NCBI RefSeq assembly: GCF_018835585.1
Contig: NZ_JAHGVE010000012.1
Span: 1 to 64,000 of the forward strand
Source: Pelorhabdus rhamnosifermentans
GTDB lineage: Bacteria; Bacillota; Negativicutes; UMGS1260
DNA length: 64,000 nt
Direction of reading: 5' to 3'
Part shown: positions 48,097-56,977 of the stretch, in pieces
How the letters are laid out: each line of letters begins with the position of its first letter
How positions within the stretch are numbered: the first letter of the stretch is position 1
The notes under the pieces: generated by a model
The model's input: only the letters and a program-made list of their open reading frames with translations
What the model was told of the DNA's origin: nothing
The model's database searches: none
Translations under genes and position numbers: made by a program

Positions 48097-49131
48097 TTAT
48101 TTTATTTTGTTAATATCCACATTTCCGCCAAAACGCCATAGGCTGATGTTATTTACGCCTTGTTCTTTAGCTATAGCTATCCAGTAATTTAACGTTTTCA
48201 CATCAGCATACCAGACTTGATAGGATATGCCCTTATCTTGATAATCAAAAACTGCACACTGGCTTTCTTCATCCCTTTTTGTTTCAACACCATAGGTCAC
48301 TGCAAGAGTTTTTGCTTCCACTTCCGTCAAAAATCTTTTTTCACCGTTGTCGCCCCAAACACAGCCACCTGTTGAAAATGCTACCGATTTTTCACCAGGT
48401 AAGACTTTCATTCGATTGAATGTTTTTTGGATAAATTCCTTATTGGCCTTCGGTCCTGGAGCGCTATGCAATCCGTAAAGGTTATAGAACATGACTACAT
48501 ATTCCGGTCCTTGGAAAAAGCCAGTGGAAGAAAACGGCGTACTCGGTTCCAATACAAGCCTTAATTTTAAATTATTTTTCAGTGCTTTTACATAAAGTTT
48601 ATCAGCAAATCTCAAGAAAGGCTGACCGATTTTTTCGTCTGTCCATATTCTTTCATAATCAATTTCAATGCCATCATATCCGCCCTGCAAAGTCAATGCA
48701 ATGATTTCGTCAATATGTTTCTCCATTGACGCATCATCGGAAAATAATCGGCGAAGAACTTCTATATCTTTCAGCACAACCGATCCGTCAAAATTTTGCT
48801 TGTCATTGACAAAAGTAAGATACGTTTCATACTTTTCTTTTCTCTTTTTTAGTTCACTTCTTTTATCGCTAAGTTCTTTTGGTATAAAGAAGTTATCATT
48901 TTTATCAAAATATGCGCCAAAATAAGAAAGTTGATCCAATTGATTTCCCATTTTTTTTAAATCTTTTTCGCCGGCATCTAAATCCCAATATGCTAACCAT
49001 GCCGATATTTTGGTTGGTTCTTTTGGGACTGCGTTGACAGCAACTTGGCTATCATAATTACAGCCTGTCAAAATAAAAAACAAAGATGCCAATATAGCCA
49101 CTCTAAAAATTTTACAAAATATGCTATTCAC
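48097..49131 (-). CDS. GH18-like glycoside hydrolase lipoprotein
   Basis: 344 residues. The signal peptide ends in a lipobox (LTGCN, Cys near residue 24). A TIM-barrel-like domain follows: ISAWLAYWDLDAG at the start, LSYFGAYF, and GGYDGIEIDYERI near residue 160, which carries the GH18-type DxxxDxE active-site pattern. SLWRFGG ends the barrel. GH18 members cleave beta-1,4-N-acetylglucosamine polymers, and in spores they act on cortex. As the last gene of the exopolysaccharide operon it probably trims or releases the polymer, as the hydrolase domain of PgaB does. The GTG start follows GAGGAGG, 17 bases after the upstream gene. Confidence 0.78.
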   Translation of the reverse strand: MNSIFCKIFRVAILASLFFILTGCNYDSQVAVNAVPKEPTKISAWLAYWDLDAGEKDLKKMGNQLDQLSYFGAYFDKNDNFFIPKELSDKRSELKKRKEKYETYLTFVNDKQNFDGSVVLKDIEVLRRLFSDDASMEKHIDEIIALTLQGGYDGIEIDYERIWTDEKIGQPFLRFADKLYVKALKNNLKLRLVLEPSTPFSSTGFFQGPEYVVMFYNLYGLHSAPGPKANKEFIQKTFNRMKVLPGEKSVAFSTGGCVWGDNGEKRFLTEVEAKTLAVTYGVETKRDEESQCAVFDYQDKGISYQVWYADVKTLNYWIAIAKEQGVNNISLWRFGGNVDINKIK

Positions 49132-49148
49132 TTAATTCCTCCTCTTGA

Positions 49149-51020
49149 TTATAAGTTCACAACAGACCAATTAATGAGGGCTTCCCATAACTGCTTCGCT
49201 TTAGATTCAACAGCATCAAATCCTTGCATCCTACTGTCAAATAAGATCTTTTCCTTTTCTGCTCCCGTGTTTTCAGTAATAATTAATTTTTCAAATACGC
49301 CATCATATACATCATCAGCCAAATTTCTTTGACTCCAACCATAACCGCCCCAGGCCGTTTCAAGATAAACAGAACCCGCTTTCGTATCAGATACGGATAA
49401 ACCTTTTATAGCCTCTCTGCCATCTACCAGAATGCTAATCTTATCTCCCTTGAGCGACAATGATAACAACCGATCACCTTTTGCCTGAACACTGAGATCA
49501 GGTACATATTCCTCTGCGCCATCTGCCACGTTGGGGACATTTTCCAGATTTTTGTCCTTTAATTGTTCCGCATAAATCTTGGCTTTTTCAACAGAATCGG
49601 CATATTTTATGAAAGTTTCTAATTCTCGCTTTTCAGCTGCTTTTTTATCTTCGGGGATGGATAGAATTTCTTTACCGTCATGCTGATCTAAGTTTAACTG
49701 AAACAATTCTTTTTCGGCATCGCCCGTTTTTTCCGTAACATATAGAACATTGTTAAGAATATATACAGACAAGAATCTGTTTAGACTTTCATCTGCTCTG
49801 AGATATATTTTCTGCAAACCCAGTTTATTCCCCTTTAATCTTACGGAAAGTTTCATATCTTCAAAATCATTGCTGTTCTTTAAACGCAATAGCCCCTTAT
49901 CTTTTGGTAAAGAGGTCAAAATCATCGTCTCCCCTTGAATTTCTAGTGCTCCTTTAAGCATTTCCCATAATTTGTATTTGTTTAAATCACCTTTGATAAA
50001 CTCCAAATCTTGATTGATATCATATTTTATACGCATCAGCAAATGATTAGTAGACCAATACGCCTGTGGCTGCATCCTTGTTAAGTCATAAATACTGCTA
50101 TTTCTCTGATTGAAGGAAAAACCTTCCCTATTGAAGTTCATTTTAAACAATTCTTTAATCCAATATTCATTTATGGCACTTACTCGATCATTATTGCCAA
50201 AACTTCCTGTATTGGAGTGCATTAATATATACATTCCAGGTACATACCCAATAGACTGGGTATAACTATCTCGCAGAGCTTCATAATCATAAGCGATACG
50301 TTCTTTCATCTTCACATAGCTCTCTTTGGGAACACCATATTCGTCACGAATATAATCCATCAAATAGTGATTGTATTTACGTCCTAAGTACGGCGCAACG
50401 CTAGCACGTTCCAATGGATTTAGTTCTCCCAAATAATTATCGTATCGATCAAACACGTTAATAAACGCCAGTCGATATCCATTCGTACCCATTTCCCAAA
50501 AAGACGTTTTTTCAAGATCCATTAGTTCCTCGGGCATTAAAAATTTCGGGTCTTTTTTTTCAAATTTTTCTGGATAAGTCAACATGGTTGCTTTAAAATT
50601 CAAGTCTTCCAAAATTTTCTGTGAAAAAATAGCCGTATCTCTCCTGCCGTCTTCAAAAATCAAAAACAATGATTTTTCAGGCAAGACTTTTCCTGATTGA
50701 TAATAATCTAAAACGTCTTGTTGTGCAATAGTTACATAGCCTAACTTTTTTAGCGACTGTAACTGTTCACGCAAACGATCCACTCCGATTAAATTTTGAT
50801 TGCCTACTCTGTCTACACCAAAATAAGCAAGAGCAACAAATCCCTTATCCCCTGAAAATTTTGTATTTTGTTGATTAAAAACTTCATATGTTTTTAGGGT
50901 AAATAATGCGAAAATACCGATCACAATCACTACAAGGATAATCATAAGTTGTATCACTACACGTATCATTTTTTTCCGGTCTTTTCGGGTAGTGAATTCT
51001 TCACTCGATATCGTCATCAT
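49149..51020 (-). CDS. Membrane-anchored NodB-like polysaccharide deacetylase-family protein
   Basis: About 623 residues. A single N-terminal membrane helix (about residues 18-44) anchors a large outside part. Residues ~60-330 have a NodB-like pattern: FVALAYFGVD, then SLFLIFEDGRRDTAIF, where the usual TFDDG reads FEDG, then FKATMLTYPEKF. The second Asp of the metal pair is kept as Glu-Asp, but the downstream His pair is not evident, so activity is uncertain. Residues ~350-600 look like beta-rich, lectin-like sequence (LKGNKLGLQKIYLRAD, AWGGYGWSQRNLADDVYDGVFEKLII). It may bind or modify the secreted polymer. The start, adjacent ATGs at 51020, lies one base after the synthase stop codon. Confidence 0.7.
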   Translation of the reverse strand: MMTISSEEFTTRKDRKKMIRVVIQLMIILVVIVIGIFALFTLKTYEVFNQQNTKFSGDKGFVALAYFGVDRVGNQNLIGVDRLREQLQSLKKLGYVTIAQQDVLDYYQSGKVLPEKSLFLIFEDGRRDTAIFSQKILEDLNFKATMLTYPEKFEKKDPKFLMPEELMDLEKTSFWEMGTNGYRLAFINVFDRYDNYLGELNPLERASVAPYLGRKYNHYLMDYIRDEYGVPKESYVKMKERIAYDYEALRDSYTQSIGYVPGMYILMHSNTGSFGNNDRVSAINEYWIKELFKMNFNREGFSFNQRNSSIYDLTRMQPQAYWSTNHLLMRIKYDINQDLEFIKGDLNKYKLWEMLKGALEIQGETMILTSLPKDKGLLRLKNSNDFEDMKLSVRLKGNKLGLQKIYLRADESLNRFLSVYILNNVLYVTEKTGDAEKELFQLNLDQHDGKEILSIPEDKKAAEKRELETFIKYADSVEKAKIYAEQLKDKNLENVPNVADGAEEYVPDLSVQAKGDRLLSLSLKGDKISILVDGREAIKGLSVSDTKAGSVYLETAWGGYGWSQRNLADDVYDGVFEKLIITENTGAEKEKILFDSRMQGFDAVESKAKQLWEALINWSVVNL

Positions 51021-51021
51021 C

Positions 51022-52878
51022 CTATGCCCTCTTTTGCTTTCCATGATTCTTTGCTAACAGTTCCGCAATATCCGCCGGAGTCATACGTGTTCCCCAGGTA
51101 GTTTTCCAAAAAGTAAACCAAGCAATCGGCATTTGCCATAAAAGTACGGCTTCATAGTATAAGCAAAACCATAGACCGAAAATCCATGTTGAACTTTTTC
51201 TAAGAAACAATTGCGTCATACTCATGAGCAATGCCATTAAACAAATACCCATGATAAAGGTAAACGGAAATACTCGGTGCGCAAGCGGAATATAAATCAT
51301 ATTATAAAGAACGATAACAGGCGCCAAGAGCGGCACAAGCACGCCCATATAAAAAGATAATGCCATAAACGGCTCTTTTTTCCACATAAATCTAGCTGCA
51401 ACTAGCGATTCTCTAAGCCACGAACGTTTCCAACGCATCTGCTGTTTTAAAAAAATTTTATATGTATTCGGTACAATCGTATTACATATTGCAGTATCTT
51501 GATAAACAGTACGATTTTCTCTTAATATGAAATTGGTCATGCTGCGATCATCACCAAATGTAGCTTTCCTTCCCCAAAATCTTTGGTTCAGCCACGCTTC
51601 CAGATATTTAACAACCAATTCTTTCTTATAACAAGAGAGAGGACCGGATAAACAGGTAACTGCATCAAAATAGCTTTCGGCCGCTTTCATGATACGAAAG
51701 GCGATAAAATATCTTACAGCCTGCATTTTCGTCAGTGCATTGGTATAAGTATTGGCAACATCAGTTCTACCAGAAACACCACCCATTTTTGTATCTTTAA
51801 ACGGCTGAACGATATTACGAATAGCGAAGGGGTCTAAAAAGCTGTCCGAGTCAACAAACACAACCAATTCATGCTGTGCCATTAAAGCTCCTTTTGCCAA
51901 CGCTTCTCGCTTGCCTGCGTTCTTTTCTTGGCGAACATAACGAAGCCTGTTTTCAATATCATAGCGATTTTCTTTGATTTTCAGTTCTTCTACTATCTCT
52001 TTAATTTTTTCAAAAGATTGGTCGTTAGAGCAATCATCTACGACAATCACTTCTAGTTTATCGATTGGATAATCCTGATTAACACAGCCTGCAATCGTTT
52101 TTTGTATCCATTGTTCCTCATTGAAACAAGGAACAATAATCGTAACACCTGGTGTAAAGTCGTTGTCGATTGGAACGGGGCGATAAAAAGTGCCGAACAG
52201 ATATCTGGTAAGCAAAAAGGTAGCCGCGATAATACTATACATATACAAAACTTTATTAAATTTAAAATATAGTACACTTTCCGTCCTCATTAGAAGAATG
52301 CAGGCAGTAATAAAGAACAAGAAAAATGCGGCTACCGGCAACATATACCGATCCTTTTTCTTTGTTGCATACTGTGCCAGCGGTTCTAAAAATACTATTC
52401 CACATAGCGCTTTCCCGTCTGCGATATTATCAGAGCGAATATATTTAGCTCCCATCTTGACTTTCATTTCATATCCTTCCGGCATAGTGCCGGGTGCGAT
52501 GGCAAACTTCAACTTGATTTTCGATGCCTGACTCAAATCTTGAGCAACTTCCGGTGACACTTCCAGTAACATACCTGTAGTCGATATATCAACACCTTTT
52601 CCGATACATTTTACATTTTTATCGGAAGTAACATATTGGATTGAAACATCATAATTGACCAAATAACGTCTGCCCATTTTTTCATTTTTTATAAGATTTG
52701 AGATATCGTTCAAATCCGCATTGCCCTTTACTTGACGTCTGTCTACATTCGTACGCACTCCTTCTTTGTCAGGTACCTTTGAAAGCAGCCGACGGTCAGG
52801 TTTGGCAACAAGTAAAATATCCTCTTCTTCTTTTATTTCTTGCTGAAATAACTTATTCACAATCCACTTCCCTGCCAT
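51022..52878 (-). CDS. PilZ-fused family 2 glycosyltransferase, hyaluronan-synthase-like
   Basis: 618 residues. A PilZ domain lies at about 65-170: RRYLV at 70-74 and DISTTG at 97-102, the second being the conserved DxSxxG. Two membrane helices follow (180-230), then a GT2 catalytic domain with DD (281-282), DSD (343-345), GDD (442-444) and QQMRW (479-483), and C-terminal membrane helices. SGPLSCYKKE and the FGDDR and QQxRW motifs resemble class I hyaluronan synthases. The enzyme should polymerise and export a sugar chain. PilZ suggests c-di-GMP control, but the expected RxxxR reads RRYLV, so ligand binding is not assured. It is the fourth gene of the operon. Confidence 0.88.
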   Translation of the reverse strand: MAGKWIVNKLFQQEIKEEEDILLVAKPDRRLLSKVPDKEGVRTNVDRRQVKGNADLNDISNLIKNEKMGRRYLVNYDVSIQYVTSDKNVKCIGKGVDISTTGMLLEVSPEVAQDLSQASKIKLKFAIAPGTMPEGYEMKVKMGAKYIRSDNIADGKALCGIVFLEPLAQYATKKKDRYMLPVAAFFLFFITACILLMRTESVLYFKFNKVLYMYSIIAATFLLTRYLFGTFYRPVPIDNDFTPGVTIIVPCFNEEQWIQKTIAGCVNQDYPIDKLEVIVVDDCSNDQSFEKIKEIVEELKIKENRYDIENRLRYVRQEKNAGKREALAKGALMAQHELVVFVDSDSFLDPFAIRNIVQPFKDTKMGGVSGRTDVANTYTNALTKMQAVRYFIAFRIMKAAESYFDAVTCLSGPLSCYKKELVVKYLEAWLNQRFWGRKATFGDDRSMTNFILRENRTVYQDTAICNTIVPNTYKIFLKQQMRWKRSWLRESLVAARFMWKKEPFMALSFYMGVLVPLLAPVIVLYNMIYIPLAHRVFPFTFIMGICLMALLMSMTQLFLRKSSTWIFGLWFCLYYEAVLLWQMPIAWFTFWKTTWGTRMTPADIAELLAKNHGKQKRA

Positions 52879-52954
52879 TTCAATGCTGCTTACTTTAACA
52901 GCATATAATCAATCACGCTTATCATTTCACCATAGATTTACGTTTTCACTACTT

Positions 52955-55618
52955 TTAAACTTTATCATGGCTGTTTAATTGCAATGATTTTTTCTGTTCC
53001 ATTTGAGAATAGCCATCTGGTAAATAATCTGATAACCTACCAACTTTAAACTTGGAAGGATCAGAATCCGCTTTGGCTTCATTTGCAGTCAATAATATAT
53101 CTAAAGCCATTGCCGTGTATGTAGCATTATCTGACATATGACAGACTAACATAGCACCTTTTCTTACTTCGCCATTTTGGGTATATACTCCGTCTTCAAT
53201 TGTTTTTAAAAGTTGAGAAACATTTTTGGCATCATAATCTCCTGTGCTGCACGAACCGCAAATAATATATTCATAACCCGTTTCAAACAACGATTCCAAG
53301 CCCATCTTACTAATTGCCAAAGTTGGCGGGCGGAAGAACCGAGTCAAAGCAGGTTTACCGTCTATGATTACATCGCCTGTAACAGCTCGTAATTTTTGAT
53401 AGGATGTGGCAAGTTCCCTGACATATTCCTCTTTGCCCTGCGTTTCAACTTGCTTGCCTGTTTTCTCATCACGAATTACCATGGGTTTATGTTTGTCGGA
53501 ATGATCTCCGATATCATGACCTGCCATGGCAATAGCGCGGAGCAGATTGGGGTTATTTAATACATTGTTCGTGAGAACAAAAAATGTCGCCTTTACATTA
53601 TGCTTACGCAGAACATATAGTAATTTATTGATGGCCGCATCTGTCCCCCAGTCGTCAAAGGTAAGGAAAATGACATTGTCTTCCGTATGTATGAATCCGC
53701 TCTTATCGAGGCGACGAATCTCCATCTTCGAGAAACCAAGCATACGATCTTCATAAGTAACATCCTTGTTCCCAATATAGCGTTTAGAAGCTTCTGACAG
53801 GAAATTATGTTGATCAATATTTAACTCAGCCCCATCATTTCTTAAGCGTACCGGAACATTTTTCAGATCTACCGGATATTGATAAATAAATTTGGTATTA
53901 TTAAGGATTTCTCCTACCGGCTTAATCATATACTGTGAATCATTGGCCGGATTGCTTGCAGGATTATCATAAGATTTTGCATAGGCAATGTTATCCACTT
54001 TGCGTTGTTTGATTATTTCCATCAAATTGCCAACCAATTGGTCATTCGTATAATAATCCATTCTAAAATATAAAATTTGTCCGCGAGCTAAAGAAATCAT
54101 GGATTTGCGAAAAATTTCCGATAGTACCTGATCGGCGGAAGTATAATCTTTATGTTTAGTTTGTACAACATTCATAGATTGACCAATCAATTTACATTTC
54201 AACGTTGAAACAGCTTCTTTTGTTGTATCTGCTACAATACCCGATGGCTGTTTTATCAAGTTCGTTGTCACACCAAACTGCTCTTCAAGCATCTTGCGAC
54301 AACGCGTAATATTTTCACGAATTTTATCGAAGGTTTCCTCATTTTTCGGCCTTATAGCAATACCAATTTCGTGCCCATTTTCAATGATTTTCCGTACTGT
54401 TTCTGGATATTTTTTCATCTCTGTTTCCGTCACAAAGAACGTTGCTTTAATACCCAGACGATTTAATCTTTCAAGTACGTCGTTCACTACTCCTTCATTC
54501 GATAATCCTCCAAATGTATATGAAAGCGCTGACTCCGTGGTTAAAATGGTTTTGATTTCTTGTGCATTGCTATCTATATTCTCTGCTGCATAAGCTGTGC
54601 GGCAACTAAATAAAGACTTAATTTGTTCTTTTACGAGAGAAGCTGCGTTTACTAGAAAAGAAGAGTCGTTAACCTCTTTAACATCGTTTAAGGTAGTTTT
54701 CATTAGTTCCTGGGTTATATTGTTTTTCGAAAAATTTTCCACATAAACGGTAGTATAATTTGCCTTCTCAAGCGCAATTAAAAGTTTTTCTACTGCATCG
54801 ACAATCTCTTTTTCTCCCAAATCTTCCTGTTTAGGCAATTCTTTTAACCCAGGCTGTTTGTCTATTGCTGGTTTTAAATCTGTTTTTCCCTGTTCATTTA
54901 TAATCGGTTCGATATTCGTTTTTAGTTTAACGGAAATAATACTTCCCGGTCTAATATTGCCTACAAAATTGTCCGCTGCTACATGAAGCGAATTTATTTG
55001 CTTCACATTTAAAAAAGCATCACTTTTTACAACGCTCTTAAAACCACAGGCTTTCGCCGCTTGAAGCAATTGATCCGTATAGTTTGTATCATTACATTTT
55101 AAAAGATTCGGTCCTTTATCAGTAGTCACTTGGACAATTTTTTGCGCACGACAAAAATCTTTAACCAATCTATCCATTGGTAGATTTTCCATTTTAACCA
55201 TGCCTGAAAGTGTATAGTTTTCTACTTGTTGTCCTGCGTTTTTAATATTTACAACGATTTGTGGATCTTCAGCAGTCTGTACTCCATCCACAAAAAATGT
55301 CGCCTTAGCATGATATTTTTTCAATAAGTCCAAAATCTGTTGTACGATAGTACGATCTGTTAATCCATCAAAAGTTAAAGCAATCACACGCTGACCACTA
55401 TTACTATGTGTAATGACCGTTGCCTTCTCTTGACTGTTTTTCATCTGCCCTAAAGCTTGTATAATTTCCGCATCGGCATTATAGAAACTTTCCGCATCGG
55501 TAATATTACGATGGTTGCCACCTGTCTGCGTCGTAAAGAAGTCTTTCAATAAAAGCACCCCAGTTAGACAAATACATATAAGCAGAACCAGTGATAATAC
55601 AATTTTCTTGTTTTTCAC
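52955..55618 (-). CDS. Protein with three NodB-like deacetylase domains
   Basis: About 887 residues, starting with a GTG after GAGGTG. An N-terminal signal/anchor helix (3-24) is followed by three polysaccharide-deacetylase-like domains. Domain 1 begins IALTFDG near residue 82 and lacks the second Asp and the His pair. Domain 2 begins SYTFGG near 366 and lacks both. Domain 3 begins FLTFDDWGTD near 652 and keeps GDHSDKH and the catalytic-type RFFRPP, so it alone looks active. It should remove acetyl groups from the polymer outside the cytoplasm, a role like PgaB. The two degenerate domains may bind the chain. Confidence 0.85.
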   Translation of the reverse strand: MKNKKIVLSLVLLICICLTGVLLLKDFFTTQTGGNHRNITDAESFYNADAEIIQALGQMKNSQEKATVITHSNSGQRVIALTFDGLTDRTIVQQILDLLKKYHAKATFFVDGVQTAEDPQIVVNIKNAGQQVENYTLSGMVKMENLPMDRLVKDFCRAQKIVQVTTDKGPNLLKCNDTNYTDQLLQAAKACGFKSVVKSDAFLNVKQINSLHVAADNFVGNIRPGSIISVKLKTNIEPIINEQGKTDLKPAIDKQPGLKELPKQEDLGEKEIVDAVEKLLIALEKANYTTVYVENFSKNNITQELMKTTLNDVKEVNDSSFLVNAASLVKEQIKSLFSCRTAYAAENIDSNAQEIKTILTTESALSYTFGGLSNEGVVNDVLERLNRLGIKATFFVTETEMKKYPETVRKIIENGHEIGIAIRPKNEETFDKIRENITRCRKMLEEQFGVTTNLIKQPSGIVADTTKEAVSTLKCKLIGQSMNVVQTKHKDYTSADQVLSEIFRKSMISLARGQILYFRMDYYTNDQLVGNLMEIIKQRKVDNIAYAKSYDNPASNPANDSQYMIKPVGEILNNTKFIYQYPVDLKNVPVRLRNDGAELNIDQHNFLSEASKRYIGNKDVTYEDRMLGFSKMEIRRLDKSGFIHTEDNVIFLTFDDWGTDAAINKLLYVLRKHNVKATFFVLTNNVLNNPNLLRAIAMAGHDIGDHSDKHKPMVIRDEKTGKQVETQGKEEYVRELATSYQKLRAVTGDVIIDGKPALTRFFRPPTLAISKMGLESLFETGYEYIICGSCSTGDYDAKNVSQLLKTIEDGVYTQNGEVRKGAMLVCHMSDNATYTAMALDILLTANEAKADSDPSKFKVGRLSDYLPDGYSQMEQKKSLQLNSHDKV

Positions 55619-55636
55619 GTATATCACCTCTTATGA

Positions 55637-56956
55637 TTAAAGACTCCAGTAGGAGTAACCCTTTTTCTCTATGGTTTCCTGTTCAAATATATTCTTGATA
55701 TCAACAATAACATGTTTTGTTTGCTTTTTGAACATACTGTTCACATCCGTCAGTCGTAACTCTTCAAATTGTCGATGTGCTACTAAAAACACCAAACAAT
55801 CCGCATTCTTGACATCTTTTATATCTACAAGTTCCGTATCGAATTCTCTTTTTAATTCCATTTGATCGACGACCGGATCTACCACCTTTACTTTAATTCC
55901 ATATGTCGCAAGGTGTTTACAAACGTCCACGGCTTTTGAATTGCGCATATCGGGGCAATTTTCTTTGAAAGTGATTCCCATAATATAAATGTTGGACTTT
56001 TTAACATTTTTATCGGATTGAATCAATTTTTTTATCACCATATCAGCGACAAAAATCCCCATATTGTCATTGATTTTTCTCCCGGCAGCAATAATCTGCG
56101 AGTGATAACCCAACATCTCCGCTTGATAAATAAAATAATACGGATCGACACCAATGCAATGTCCGCCTACCAATCCCGGATAGAATCCTAAAGCATTCCA
56201 TTTGGTATTCATGGCATCTACAACATCTTTTGTATTGATTCCCATTCGATCAAAAACCATGGCCAATTCATTCATAAAGGCAATATTAATATCTCTTTGG
56301 GCATTTTCAACCAATTTTGCCGCTTCCGCCACTTTAATGCTCGGTACTTTATAAACACCCGCGTGAATAATCAACTCGTAGACAGCCGCAATGTTTTCCA
56401 CTGTTTCTTTGTCCATACCCGAAACGATTTTCCGAATGTTTTCAAGCTTATGCATTTTATCCCCGGGATTAATTCTTTCCGGCGAATAACCAACTTTGAA
56501 ATCTTTCCCACATACCAATCTTGATTCATTCTCCAATATAGGTACACAAACATCTTCTGTAACTCCCGGGTACACAGTAGATTCAAAGATAACAATACTG
56601 TCTTTCGATAAATTTTGTCCTACGACTTTACTGGCATTAACAACAGGTGCTAAATCTGGTGTTTTATCTCCATTAACAGGCGTTGGAACAGCAACAATGA
56701 TAACGCTAGCTTCTTTTAACCTTGTTGGATCGGTAGTAAATTCCAATGTTGTACTTTGAATTTTTTTGTCCCCGACTTCATGGGTGGGATCAATACCCTT
56801 TTTATAAACATTAATTTTTTCTTGATTAATGTCAAATCCCAGCGTTTTGACTTTCTCCGCAAACGCAACAGCAATAGGCAAACCTACATATCCAAGGCCT
56901 ACAACGGCTAAAAAATCTTTCTTCGTCTGTACTCTTTCAAATATTTCCATTTGCAT
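55637..56956 (-). CDS. UDP-N-acetylhexosamine 6-dehydrogenase (TviB/WbpO-like)
   Basis: 439 residues. The N-terminal NAD domain has VVGLGYVGLPIA, and the catalytic Cys is in GGHCIGVDPYYF near residue 265. The segments YSPERINPGDK, KVAEAAKLVENAQRD and FKENCPDMRNS are typical of enzymes that oxidise UDP-GlcNAc or UDP-GalNAc to the uronic acid (TviB, WbpO) rather than UDP-glucose. This would supply UDP-HexNAcA to the synthase downstream. The four-electron oxidation uses two NAD+. UDP-ManNAc or UDP-glucose dehydrogenation cannot be fully excluded. It starts after GGTGAG; gene spacing of 18-21 bases either side indicates one operon. Confidence 0.88.
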   Translation of the reverse strand: MQMEIFERVQTKKDFLAVVGLGYVGLPIAVAFAEKVKTLGFDINQEKINVYKKGIDPTHEVGDKKIQSTTLEFTTDPTRLKEASVIIVAVPTPVNGDKTPDLAPVVNASKVVGQNLSKDSIVIFESTVYPGVTEDVCVPILENESRLVCGKDFKVGYSPERINPGDKMHKLENIRKIVSGMDKETVENIAAVYELIIHAGVYKVPSIKVAEAAKLVENAQRDINIAFMNELAMVFDRMGINTKDVVDAMNTKWNALGFYPGLVGGHCIGVDPYYFIYQAEMLGYHSQIIAAGRKINDNMGIFVADMVIKKLIQSDKNVKKSNIYIMGITFKENCPDMRNSKAVDVCKHLATYGIKVKVVDPVVDQMELKREFDTELVDIKDVKNADCLVFLVAHRQFEELRLTDVNSMFKKQTKHVIVDIKNIFEQETIEKKGYSYWSL

Positions 56957-56977
56957 TTTATCTCACCCATTTTCTTA

